From: Allium sativum
Taxonomy: Eukaryota > Streptophyta > Magnoliopsida > Asparagales > Amaryllidaceae
Assembly: GCA_030737875.1 (NCBI GenBank)
Contig: CM060912.1
Location: forward strand, 460,974,310 to 461,038,309
Reading direction: 5' to 3'
Length of the DNA: 64,000 bases
This document shows positions 1 to 12,162 of this stretch, piece after piece (within the stretch, counting starts at the first letter, position 1; each line of letters starts with the position of its first letter). Under the pieces are notes generated by a model. It saw only the letters and a program-made list of their open reading frames with translations. It searched no databases and was not told where the DNA came from. The translations under genes were made by a program, and so were the position numbers.

Positions 1-900
1 AAGGAAAAAAGAGGCTAAGTAAGTAAATATTTTAATAATAATGTATACGTATTTATTAATTTCGATTTAAGTAATAATTGAATCGATGAAGAAATTGTTG
101 TCCTTGTAGTGGATGCAATTGTTGAAGAATTGGATATCAGAAATGGTTAGAGTTCATTAGCATCAGTACGGTTTCATGCCGAACTATTTCGTTGGATCAA
201 CTTGGAAAACTTATGGCACCTAATTTTTAAAAAACGATGAGGTGGTAAGTAGTGAAATTGTTACGACGAATCTCGCAAAACATATGGTTGAAGATGCAAC
301 ACATTTAATGTTCCCTACTTTAATTTGTTGATGACGATGTTAATACCAAAAAAATCAAATATTGAGGTGGAAAATTACATGATTCACTAGATGCCACAAA
401 GAAACCCCTATGGGAAGGTTGTATAAGCGGCACCCAATTATCAGCAACTGTTGAATACATTGAGATAAAATCCCAATACTACCTCTTAGAAGATGATTTA
501 CAGCAACTACAAGAAATATGGTTTTTTCCGATGGCAAACTGTCGGCAGCCTTTGAAAGTTACGGAAAAAGCTGCCACAAATTTAGCCATTGGTCATCATC
601 GTTATCTAATTCAGATTGGTTTCATATTCTACATTATTTTTCTCCGTACTCTCGAACGCTTCTACCAAAATGTTTATTCATCATTTAGAGGTCCAAAATT
701 TGTAAGATCGTATGTGATTATTATTTATTTGCTTTGCTAAACGTCTACTTGGTAAGCTTGTTCGTCTGAAGTATTCTTTCTATCAAACGTAAACTTGGCT
801 TTTTTGTTGAAAACTGCAGACCTATCTCCTTCATCTCTTTCAGAGATGGAAAAGAGCGTAATATACTTGAATGTTTGTTTGGCTAGTAGAAAAAGATCGT
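1..900. other. Unassigned AT-rich stretch at window edge
   Basis: I see no supportable gene here. Open frames are under 75 codons and unlike any family I know. It lies downstream, in minus-strand sense, of the CACTA transposase relic, so it may be the decayed 3' part of the same transposon. I found no CACTA terminal inverted repeat in the window to prove this. Confidence 0.4.
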
Positions 901-3900
901 ACTTGTGATAATACAATGCATGATTTTTTTGATAAGATTATAATCTTTTTGCACATTAATTCCAATATCTGGAACATTACTAAACCAATTGCGTCTAAAT
1001 AGAAATATCTCCTCCGCGGGTTGTGAAAAATATGTCAATTCCAAAAATTTGTATTAAACGCCATAATAATCGTTTTTGTGGCATTCTAGATCATCACTAC
1101 CTTTGACAAATACACCAATATTATTATTTAATTTTTCTACGCCGTATTCTTTGGTGTTAAATTTATATTTGTTGACCAAATATATTGGCTATGTCTTGAA
1201 ATTTCTTTTTGGTCCCAACACAAGATATTTCAAACCTTCGTCAACTACACAATTTGTCGGCTCATAAATGTACTGCGAAAACCAATCTGAAAATTCTTTA
1301 CTGAGATCTCTGTGCAAATGTCTGCTTTGATAAATACCATATATATGAATAAAATAATGTGCTAAATCCTACATACACATGCATTATGAAAATGAATATA
1401 TCAAAAATTATTATTTCAGATTACCTAACAAATGGTGCAACCTCAATACAATTTTGAAGAATATAAGTGTGTGTTGCATGAAGATCTCTGTCGTTTAGTT
1501 ATATTTCTACACATTTCCCAAAAGGTCAACCATGTTATCTAAAAATATATAACATTGTTTTAGAGGATTTTTGCTCTTCTCCTTCAGCATTACGAGGAAC
1601 AATTTTAAATGACACATTCACATGGTCATTTGGTCACTAAAATAGTGAGAGAAAAAGATGAAGCTTCTGCGATGTATTACATATCAAAACTTCAACTCAT
1701 GCTTTTTGCTACCCTTTTTTCTTCAAATGATTCAAGTATCTATGCAAAATTAATTTATAATAACTTTTACTTTCGAATGCAATTAAATTATTAGGTACCA
1801 TATTACATACCTCTCAAATTAATACATCCATCTATATTGCACAATAATTCGAAGTCGTGCTTCAGATGTAAGATCAATAGGTTAGTGTTTCATTACATTA
1901 AAAAAACTTGACGGAAATATTTTCTTCAATTTACAGAGCAATATGGGAATATCTACTTCAAGTTTGCGTAAACGTTACATTTCTAGAGTTTTCGAACAAA
2001 GCTCTTTGTAAAACAGACTAAGCTTTATTACTACCTTTCAACTTTTAACAATAGTGGTTCTTGAAATAGAACGAGTAATAAATTTTTCATTATTATGTGA
2101 CTGTTATGGCTTTTCATTCGGCTCAATCTACCATTTTTAAGTCAATACATCGATGAAGATTTGTGGAAATCCCATGAGGAAATATTAATTCTTCCACCCA
2201 TTTAAACACGACTTTAGCTTGCTTATTATCTAATTATAACATGCTTTGGATTTTTACTGCCATTTAGTTTCATATGAAGCTTAGGACATTTGCATAACTC
2301 TTGTATGTCGCGTCTTGATTTCAAATCGTTCATAGTCTTCCTTTGACATTCGAGATTGTGTTAAAAACATTATCAAATACAAATTTCTCATTGTGCATCA
2401 CACCAATGTTATTACAAAGCAGAAAATCATTCCAATACGACAACTCCCAAAGTATACTCAGTTTTCATCAATTATGAATAGTCGATTTGCTTTAATTTAT
2501 GTTCGCACTGCAATTTCATATATTTTTGGATAGTCCCTAACCAGTTATATGTCTTCGCTTGACCGTATCATTTGTGGTTGTTTTGTTTCTACTCTATTAG
2601 CTAGAAACTTTACCTTTTCTCCTCTGAAGGGATGATTGACATGAGGAAACAGCAATGATAGTCAAGTCATAAAAATTTCTTTCCATTTGGAAAAAGAAAT
2701 GCCTGTTTTTCTTCCAAGCAATATGGACATGCTAGATGATCGAATGTACTCCATCCTGATTCCTGAAAGCATTGCATATGCAGTAAAGTCTCTTATAGTA
2801 CACACAAAAGAAGCAAACATACGAAATTTCTTCTTCTTTCAAACGTTGTATGTTTTTACTCATCCATTCCATACTATTCTTAACTCCTCAATCGATGGTT
2901 GTAAATAAACATCATTTACTTATGCCACATCGTCGGGACCAGGAACAACAATAGTAAGAAGTATATTGCGTTTTCATCCACATCCGCGGACGTAATTTAT
3001 AAGATGTGATGATAATGAGTCAGGATGAACATTTAATGCCAAATTAAGAAAATTGTGAAAACTCATCCATGCATAATCCAAGTCTATCCTTACGACTACC
3101 CGATGCTTTCATGCTTCCATCGGATGGATGTGTCAATGTACCATCCTCCTCATTCTCAAACTATGCCGTCTCATAAGAGATATAGTTATAGAAGATGCAT
3201 ATAATTTTTGTAGCTTCAGAGTGATGGGTAAGTAATGCATACATTTATACAGGAGTTCCTTTTCCTTCTTTTTTCTTGTTGTTTATCTTTACTAATTGCA
3301 AATTTTACAATTCTAAGATTTATGCCTTCTTCCCAAGAAATATGCAACCATTTAAGCATGTGTTTATTTTTTGATAAGGTAAACTATTGTCAATATAAGT
3401 TTTTTTAACTTCATAGTGATTTTCTCACAATAAATTGTCGGGGGATATATGTCATTTTGCAGCTTGAACAACAGCTGTAAATTGGGCTTCGATGATGCTG
3501 TATTTTTACTTCATCGCAATGTATTCTAAGATTACTAATAGCTGAGTGCCGGTTTCACAATAATCCAAACTATGTTTCTTAGCAGCATTCAATAAACCAT
3601 AAATTTTTTTGCTTCAATATTTGGTTTTTTAACATTTTCATCGTCATTGTCGTCCATGTGAACACTGATCTGCTGCATCTTCGACCTTATTTTCTATACG
3701 GTTCATCATAACAATCTCATTACCTACAATTTCTGATTCAGACTCTACAGAGGTGTTTGTTAAAACTTCTCCTTGATGATCCCAAACATAATACTTTAAC
3801 ACACAACCATTTTTACATAAAACGGACTTTCACAATATCGGGTAACAAATACTTTAAATGCCTATTACACCTACTATGCATACAATGTATTTCCACATCT

Positions 3901-4020
3901 ATTCATTTTATTACTCAAAGCAAATTCAACAAATACATTTATACCAATATTAAAATATTATTTTAGCAGGCCTCTCAACCCTTTTCTTTGATACATCCAT
4001 CTCCTCTGATCAACAAAATA
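900..4020 (-). pseudogene. CACTA (En/Spm) transposase relic, TNP2 type with DUF4218 and DUF4216 regions
   Basis: This is a heavily decayed transposase of a CACTA DNA transposon, read on the minus strand through many stops and frameshifts. Near 4015-3770 there is a transposase-associated domain look-alike (a degenerate WMY start, then spaced Cys residues). Around 3620-3300 a stretch resembles the TNP2 segment that runs through KKHS to YEVKK. At 2960-2560 I read the TNP2 core features: a PGPDD-like site, a DFTAYAMLSG match and NHPFRGEK. At 2470-2340 there is an ELSYWNDFLL...GVMHNEK match to the family's LPYWKD...VMHIEKN. DUF4218 follows, with CKLKKIFPSSFF (about 1940-1900) and YRWMY followed by FERY (about 1837-1805). 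DUF4216 lies near 1290-960 (KEYGVEKL, VKGS, YYGV, LFRRNWF). The domain order is that of plant TNP2 genes. No long frame survives, so it cannot be functional. Terminal repeats and target duplication were not found. Confidence 0.85.
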
Positions 4021-4429
4021 ATCGGTCATTTTTTCTATTTGAAAAAATGAGTAATAAATTTAAAAACAAATATTGGTCCTTATTAAGAATACAAATTAAA
4101 AAAACTTATTTTCAGGGTCACATTTTATACTTATAATATTTTAATATAATACCTATTTCACAAATTCAAAATAATTAGCTATTTCACAAGTTCAAAAATA
4201 TTTTCACATATGTCACATTTTATTTTTCGACGTATCGATACAAAAACTTATCCGCGTCAATTTTACCGCATTTAAGAAAAAAAATTAGAAGTGTTGATTA
4301 ATTGTGATTATCTTTTTTATGGTTAGCCATCCTACTTTACATTACAAACATAAATAATACTTGCATTTCGTATATTATCTCGTTTGAAATGATTTGACAA
4401 CCCTTTTGTTTCGTATATTATTTCATATA
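4021..4429. other. AT-rich junction between CACTA relic and gag fragment
   Basis: No gene is seen. A short motif like TTTCGTATATTAT occurs twice (about 4366 and 4409), close to where the gag reading frame stops making sense. This may be the decayed 5' end of the CACTA element. No terminal repeat was recognised. Confidence 0.35.
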
Positions 4430-4692
4430 TTATCTCCTCTTCTGTTGTTGCTTCCTCTTCTTATTACTACCACCCTGATGTGGTTTCTGAGCTTCTTTGG
4501 TTGCAATGACAACATTTGCTTCCTTAGGAAACAAGCTCTCATGGTGAATAGCTTTTTCCATAATCTTCTCGAATGAATCATCAAGATGATCCACCAACGA
4601 CCTTCCAATATAGGTATCCACACCCATAATAAAATTCTTGTTCTTCTGATAAGGTGTATCAATGTATGAACGAGCATATCCGGACAAGGCCG
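4430..4692 (-). pseudogene. Gag, C-terminal part of element C (split by element B)
   Basis: This is a minus-strand frame of about 87 codons. It starts directly at the LTR edge of element B and ends in a Lys/Arg/Gln-rich tail. The pattern ALSGYA, then IDTP, FIMGVD, SLVDHLDDSFEKIMEKA and HESLFPKE, is that of the capsid C-terminal half of plant gypsy Gag proteins. No CCHC zinc knuckle is reached before the frame ends. Its N-terminal partner lies at 38787-39301 on the far side of element B, in the same orientation and in matching codon phase. I infer one gag gene split by that insertion. Gag would package element RNA in a cytoplasmic particle; this copy is broken. Confidence 0.75.
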
Positions 4693-7600
4693 TGCAACGA
4701 CCCGGTAGGATTTCGAACCCCGAATTCCAACAATAATGCATCATCTCGTATTACTTGTCAAAATTCAAGTATAAAAAACACCAGATAGTTATTAGAAAGA
4801 ATTTGGAGGGCGAGATAAGAAAGAAAGAAGTATTGGAATAGAAGAAGAAGAAGATCCAACACCACATAGAGTCTCACATCGCAACTGAACAAAATGTAAT
4901 ACAGAAATAAATCTTTATTGAGAGCTTGAAAATATACTTATAATCATCAGAATACATAAATACACACTGGGACAGTTATAATAATCCGTCCTCATATACA
5001 TCACACAGCGGAATAATACAACACCATACGTCTGAACTCTTCCAGCTCGTCTCTTCACAACATCCAATAACTTGAACCTGTACACCTCGGTCTAACCCGA
5101 GCATTACAAATACCGGGTCAGTCTGGTGAACATGAGTGAGAAACCCAGTAAGTTTAAAGGTATCACAAAACTTGATTTTAAAGTTAAAAATCCTTTCTGA
5201 AAGAAAGGGATAATCGTAAGACCAAATCCACACATAAATATGGATGGATTTTACCTTACGATAACCCAAAACATTTTTGAAATCATATCTCATTGTGATA
5301 TTATAATAGTGTCTAAACACAAATAAATAGAATCTAGCAGAACGTTTGCATCTCACGCTCCATATATATAGTATACAAACAAAACCGCGGTGCTTATTGG
5401 AGAACGGATTCTGACTATGACAACGTATGGAACCACCTGCCGATAGTGTATCTCTAGAGGCGAAGACACTTGGTTCAACAAGAACATCTTGCAACCCGAC
5501 CCACTCATGACCGACCACTCATTTCGCTTGAGTGTGTCGAATGTATATCACTAACGGTTGGTAGGTACCCACCATTTCCCGAAAAGGGACAACATCGATA
5601 GATTAAAGAAGGAAAAGGAATTTCTCTAGATAGGTGATTATACACCCTAATGGGTGCGTCCCACATAGCCATGCTGCCTTCCCGATTATTGTCATTTCCC
5701 AGTTGATGAGGCTTGCGGTTTGACTTTCTTTTTAGAACATCTGGCCACCATTCACTTTGAATGCCACATTGTCAAATCCATTAGATATCACTAATTGACG
5801 TCTACAAAAATACTCTAGTAGTTAAGCTAAGAGAGGTGCCCCTCTCCGCCACCAACTATGGTACGTTCGAAGAAATCAACGTACGTAATTCCTTTGGAAA
5901 TACTCTGTCAAACATCCGTCCATACAAGTTGTCCTGGGATTGAACAAACCGAAGGCACCCTCCTACTGCATCCTAAGAATCACCCTATGGATCAATAACG
6001 AGTAGTCCTTGCAATCCATAGATTTCAACCACGACCGAATTACTATCAAAATATCTCTGGTTGCAACATTAGAGAAATTTATCAAGTAGCCCTTCCGCTT
6101 ATGAAGATCCATGGTCTTCAGCTGCTTCATCTTCAATCAGCATCTTTTACGTATTTGCTGGTTCAGAATGGATTTCGAATATAAATTCGATCCCGGACTT
6201 CCGTACCAACAAGGCATTGGGCATAATTTTTATAGTCGATTATTTAACTATCAAAATAAAAAGAATCATAAAAATAAAATAAATTCTTTGGTTCATTACA
6301 CAGCGTCACTTGGCCATCAAAATAATATATCTATTGTAATACCAATATATTAGTTTAATATACAAATATTCTCGAATCATTTTATTAAAATACTTAAAAG
6401 AAATACCTTAAAATCCTATCTAATTTCCCGTTATTATCCTTCAAAACATTTTCCACCACATTAGTTATCGTCGAGACTGATTCACTTACCATCGTAAAAC
6501 AATCATTACAAAACCCTTTTATTTCGTTATTCTGGAAATATCATTCATGTTCTCAAGCCTCCTTTATTTTCTTTTATTTCGGAATTCCATCATATATATA
6601 TATATATATCCCAATTCTTTAGATAACGTTACACTAATACTTCCCTAAATAATTTACTTTAGCATCACCACTATTACAACTCATATCATCCTTTGATAAT
6701 CCTGAAAATGTTCAAGTTGGGGCATTCTAATTACCTCTCAGACCTTGATCAACCACATTCTTATCTTAAGATAAATATGAATTATGATTCAAAAACCCGT
6801 ATTCATTTTAATACCACTTCACTATTGTATTTAAACACGATTTTATAAAATCTTCTCACTTTTGAAATTTCCTTTTTAAATATATGGTTATTACTAAATT
6901 CGTTGATTCAGTAAATGATTTATACTCGTTGACTTTTAAACTCCAACTCCTTTACAAATATTTGTCCCATTATCTAGATTTTTATTTCAAATCATATTAC
7001 CAAACATTTTAAACATATTCAATTACATAAATCTCTTTTCTAATTCTTTAAATCATTTCCTTTGGGAAAGCTCACTTCAATCTTATCCATTACACGTAAC
7101 GTTAATTTATAATTTGATGCTTTAACTCCTTATCCACAACTCGTTTACACCTCTCTAGTTTAATATAAAACCTTTCCCATCTCGATTTCCCCTACTTAAA
7201 ATTTTAAGTAACATTTACTTTAAGCTTACCATGTTCGCTTAAAATCACTTTATAACTTCATTTACCAAATTCGGTTTAAATATAAACCCGTTCATAAACT
7301 TCCATTGAAATTCAATTATACTTCATTTCTCACTTCAATCACGGAATTAAATGGGCTTCATTAAGAAATAGTTCCTTAAATTAAATAAAACTTTAATTTA
7401 CTTTAGCATTAACTGGAATTAAATTTCCTTTTTTAAAATTTCATTAAGTCAAACAACTATTCACTAAATTATTTCATTAGATTACTGACAAAATCTAATC
7501 TAATTAAATAATCAATTTCCGTTAAAACAGTTGGCTTGGATAATCTTAAAACATGATTAACCTATTAATCAACGCTAACTAGACTTTTTATTTATATTAA

Positions 7601-7973
7601 TAAATAACCTTATTAATTCAAATAATCTCATTTACTTCGATTATTATTAAATAAACAGTAATCTATTTTTTAATTGTGCTTAAAAACAATAAATCCAGGT
7701 TATTAATCGTTGCTAATTCCCGCCCATTTGCTTATCAATCTTATTAATAAAAAAACCAGTTTTTATAAAATTATTTAGTAATTACGATGAAGCACGTGCT
7801 TCGCACATGGTAGATTTTGGAATAAAATAGCGGTTAATACAAACGATACATATAGTTGGTTTATCTCCCTTTTTTGCACTTTATTTAAATATGCAATAAA
7901 AATAAATTTCATAACTTCATTTCGATCGATTCACCTAACGGTAAATCAGTCTTTATAGAACAGTTTGCATTTT
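4693..7973 (-). repeat. Left LTR of element B, part 1 (PBS-proximal half in minus sense)
   Basis: This aligns along its length with 29978-36078 once the LINE is removed. It holds the conserved leader motif and two hairpins (see 5643-5958). The 180-codon minus frame at 4976-5518 is not kept in the other copies and I do not call it a gene. A short TA run lies at 6593-6610. Confidence 0.85.
5643..5958 (-). other. Conserved leader block with hairpins I and II (B, left LTR)
   Basis: In minus sense the order is: a motif equivalent to GTGCCTTCGGTTTGTTCA (5958-5923), hairpin I with outer arms TAGTT/AACTA (5819-5858) and inner arms GAGAGG/CCTCTC (5831-5846), then hairpin II with CACCC/GGGTG around a 4-base loop (5643-5656). 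The same order is found in the LTRs of A, S/F and E. A role in the RNA leader is inferred. Confidence 0.55.
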
Positions 7974-8834
7974 TGTAACGACCCAGAAAATCTGAACCAA
8001 TTTAAAATTTTTAAATTGGCTAAAATAATGGATTTTAAATATTTAAAATAAATATTTTAAATAATAGCAATGAAAACTGAGTTTGAATCGACAATTGAAA
8101 ACGAATATAATTAATTCTAATTATAAACAAGGCTTGAAAAGGCGCTGCAGTTTCAAAAATTGAATTCAAACTTTGCCGGACTGTACCGGATGCAAACCAA
8201 TCCGGATTTTAGTGAAACCAAAAATATTTAAATCTGTTAGTGAATACCTTTCTAACGAATCTGAAAAATCGAATTTTCATGGCGGAAAGCAAAAGTTATG
8301 GCCGAATGAATTTTCAGAACGGTCGCTGTGGAATTTATATAGGCCGTGAAATTGGCCATTTTGCAAACGACCTCGGGATTCGACGAAACCACTTTTGTTG
8401 GGTCCGGAATGTCAATTTATGGCTAAGTTTATTTTTTCGTAATTTTTCGAATCAATATGTGAGCGTGGCAAAGGAAAATGTGTTTTGGTCAATTTCAGTT
8501 AAATCAGGTCGACCAAAAAATGGCCATTTTACAAACGGTCTCAGAATTCGACGAAAGCAGTTTTGTTGGGACCGTATCGTCCCAACATAGCTAGATTAAT
8601 TTTTCGGGAATTTTTAGAAGCAGTACGTGGCCCCGGCAAATTAAAATGTACGTTCAAAACAAAAATTAACTGTTTTATACTTTAATTTGAAGAATAACTA
8701 ATTCTAAAAGTCGAATGGGCCTACGAAACATATCCCATTGTGTTCGGAATGGGGGTAAAATGCTAGGGACGACAGTCGTTGGGCTTGGATTGGTGTTCGT
8801 GTGTGACAAGGGGTATTTTCGGATTTTAAAACTT

Positions 8835-8842
8835 TATAAATA
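8835..8842 (+). promoter_or_regulatory. Probable TATA box of element A 5' LTR
   Basis: TATAAATA is followed by an A-run and then, about 30 bases on, a CpG-rich patch unlike the AT-rich surroundings. That is a reasonable transcription start region. In the 3' LTR the same place reads TAAAAATA. If it is used, the transcript would carry a leader of about 4.2 kb before gag. Confidence 0.5.
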
Positions 8843-9615
8843 AAAAAAAAATGATTGGGCCATGTCAGAGACCCCCCTCGCTTTTCTCTCTCCCCGACTC
8901 GAACGACGGCGGAAATTGGCCGCTTCCTTCTCTCCACTTTTTCTTCTGATCCGCTCAATGGAATCCAATGCCACAGTAAAGGTTTTTGTAGTACATCTCA
9001 TGATCTTCAAATCCATATAAGTATTGGATTTTTTCGTGGCCTGTAGGGGGAGAACCACCCTCGTGAAGTTCGGCCGTTTGCCCCCCGATTCCGCCGCCTG
9101 GGGACCACCGAGCTCGACCCCCTCCATGGCGCACGTGCGCCTCTCCTAGCCCGACAAGGTGGCGCTGGCCGATCGAAGCAACAATCAGCGGATTGATCGA
9201 AAAATCGAAACCTAGTTTCGAGCAGTTTTGAAAGGTATCGGCTGTTTTAATTTAAAACTGATTTTAACAGTTTAAAACCGTTGCAAACTTTGAAAAATCA
9301 TATCTTTTTGCTATGTTAACGAAATTCGATGAAACAGGAAACATCGTGACCGTGTGGACGCCTTCTACATTTTAGAAGAGACCGCATATTTCTCTGAGCC
9401 TTCTACTATTTTTGGTGGAGTGGAACCCAATGTGAGATTTCTGATTTAAAAACAGTATGGAAAACGACGATGTATAAATTATATAGTCGATGTATGAGTT
9501 ATATAAGCATTGTACACCTCATGTATAAGCGTTGTATAAGTTGTACGTTCGATGTATAAGTTATATATGCGTTGTAAAAATTATATATGTGTTGAAATAA
9601 AAGTGAATTGCTATA

Positions 9616-9654
<39 letters not shown>

Positions 9655-10815
9655 GCCCCTCGTCCACAAACCATGGACGATATTTATTGATTGTGATTGG
9701 TGTGAAAATTGATTGGTAGCGAATGGTTGTTTGGGATTGTTTGTGGTTGATATTGATTGATTGTGTTTGAAAATACCCGTTGTGGTTGAGAAATATTTGG
9801 TTGAAACCACATAGGATTAGTTTGTGGAAATGAAATAAATATATACATGCCGCCTGCGTGCGAACTAGATGCATGATCCCCATTGTCAAAAACCGCGAGG
9901 TTTTAAGGTAGAGCGAGGAGCCGTACTAGGGACGGTCCCGATTTTAACTACCCTGCCGTTATGCTGCCGAAATTTTGAATAACATTCATGTGTTTGAATT
10001 ATTTGATTAGAAATTCATGTGTTGAATGGTATTCATATTTTGAAATAAATTGTTTCATAACAAAAATCACTTTTTATCAACTATATGGACTATGTAAAAT
10101 AATCTCGTTTTAAAAGAAATTGTTTTATAAGAAAAATCCTATTTTTATCACCTATATAAACTATACAAAATAATAGTGTTTTGAAATGAATTGTTTTAAA
10201 ACAAAAATCACATTTTTTATTATATACATGAATCGTTGAAATGTGAAGTGTTAAAAATAGCCACACGTTCAAATAAACATATATGAGTTGAAATATTCAT
10301 TAATTAACTAATGATATGATTTTTGCCTATACATGCAACATTAGAATGAATGGCGTTTTTGAACCGAAAGGAATCAAATATGAAGTTGAATGGAAAATGA
10401 TAAACGATAAGAACTGTATATATGTACATGCATATTTATTGAACAGGTTATAGCAAAGGGGCTAGAGAAGAGGAATAAAATTTTGTGCCCGACAAATAGG
10501 TACACATTTACTGTTTTGTTTGGGTGATGATTTTATGAGCCTGTTGGCTAGCCGCTTGGCTTTTTCTTTTTCTTTTTGACATGAGACGCCGGTGTGGCTA
10601 TTTGGGAATTTTCCCAGCCCCTCCCGTACAAAGGAGGTTATGGCGAATTTTTCCGAAATTTAAAGGCGTTAGTGAAATATTTGAAGTGAAAACGATATAG
10701 GAATTTTTGAATGAACTATATTTATATAAATATATAAATATAAATAAAATTAAAACGAAACGTGGCCGTGCAGTTCGCATTTTGAAACTGTGACTTCAAA
10801 CGATTGTACCGGGAG

Positions 10816-10912
10816 ATCCGACCGTCGGATTTTCCCGAAACTGGAACCATTGGATTCGTTTTGAAAAGACCTTTCTAATGATGTAAAATTTGTGAAGATC
10901 CAACGGTTAGAT
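10816..10912 (+). other. Pair of 15-bp palindromes, 82 bp apart (A, 5' LTR)
   Basis: ATCCGACCGTCGGAT (10816-10830) is a perfect palindrome around one central base. ATCCAACGGTTAGAT (10898-10912) is a near-palindrome that differs from it mainly by C/T and G/A changes. The pair recurs at 23761 and 23843 in the 3' LTR and at 16666 and 16748 in the solo LTR, with start-to-start distance 82 each time. Confidence 0.6.
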
Positions 10913-11407
10913 TTTCATATATGTGTAAATCAAATCTGAAGAAAAACAGCGCTACGGCCGCGTTATGGCCCGAAGTGTCGTTTTGAATAAATTGGCTATT
11001 TTAAAATAAATAAAAATAGCGATAAATCGTTATAAAACATCATAAACGATATGGAATGGAAATAAACTGAATTTGCTCGATTTATGTGGTATTTGATGGT
11101 TGAACGTGTTTGGTGTGAAAATTACATTAAAGAACAAAATTGATGTTGTCGAATGATTTAACCATTAAAATAAATTGATTTGAAATTCTAAATATACGTG
11201 AATTGTTTGAAAAGGCCGAGTTAATTCTCATTTCAAATGATTGACCGACGATTGAAAGTCGAAGATGAAGACGGTGGTCGAAGACCGGAGATCTTCACCT
11301 CGTTTGGATGGTAACCGAGGTCCTGATTGGGAGGCAACCCGAAATATGGATAATGAGTGGTGATCGTCCAGACGTACGTGGTGATCGATGGGTTTGCGAG
11401 GTATTTA

Positions 11408-11945
11408 GTGCCTCCGGTTTTGTTCAGACCCAGAACGGACTTGTAAATGGACTGTGTGTCTGACATTGGATTTTATTCTGTGTTGATTGATCTCTATTAA
11501 ATATACATCTGTTTGGCGGCGGAGAATTTATTCTTTTGCTTAACGCCCTTCTCTGAAACGCACGAGCTCAGAGGTTGTATATCGATGGACATCAGTCGCA
11601 TGGCATGAACTGCCTGTGTGGCATGCTAAGATGCGTTGATCAGGGCTTCTATTGAAAAGCAAAGTCTTGTGGTGATGATCAAAGCACCGCCTGTGTGGCG
11701 TAGCTTTGTGTATAACGTGAAATCGCGAGCCTCACACCCCGGTAATGACCAGAAACGGGAGAGGACATCAGGGAGGGCCTGCGTTTCTTTCTAGCTAGGG
11801 TGGTGTCAGTGACCTACCAGCCCTGACATTTATATACTTTTCACCTGTGTGGTTGTTGCTGTTGCGAGGCGCCTCGGTTTGATCGGACGATACGGGTCCG
11901 ATGGAGTCATTCGTTGGCTCATTTACACCCCAAAGGGTGGGGAAA
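11408..11945 (+). other. Conserved leader block with hairpins I and II (A, 5' LTR)
   Basis: The motif GTGCCTCCGGTTTTGTTCAG starts at 11408. Hairpin I (11515-11547) has outer arms GGCG/CGCC and an inner GAGAA-TTTA-TTCTT. Hairpin II (11926-11939) is CACCC-CAAA-GGGTG and is followed by GGGAAACG. All three recur in other LTR families here, with paired changes in the arms. Confidence 0.6.
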
Positions 11946-12118
11946 CGCAGTGTTCAGGCATTTTAATCCACATCGGTGGACCGACCTTGACGATCAAAAG
12001 GCTTGACTGAGTACTTGCCTGAGACACGGGCTAGAGCGTCTCGAATTCGGTAAGGACTATCTTTTGCCTTGGTTCATGATGGAAATCCAATTTCCAAATA
12101 CGTCATCGTGCGGTTTTG

Positions 12119-12162
<44 letters not shown>

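Noticed and set aside
4688..4692. Target duplication for element B
   Set aside because: GGCCG on the left and TTATG on the right do not match, and shifting the border by a few bases does not help.
4976..5518. 180-codon minus-strand open frame in the left LTR of B
   Set aside because: The right LTR copy has it split by a stop and a frame change, and the related sequence in E has stops in the same frame. No domain or motif is recognisable.
6593..6610. TA microsatellites as functional sites
   Set aside because: Their lengths differ between paired LTR copies, which fits simple slippage.
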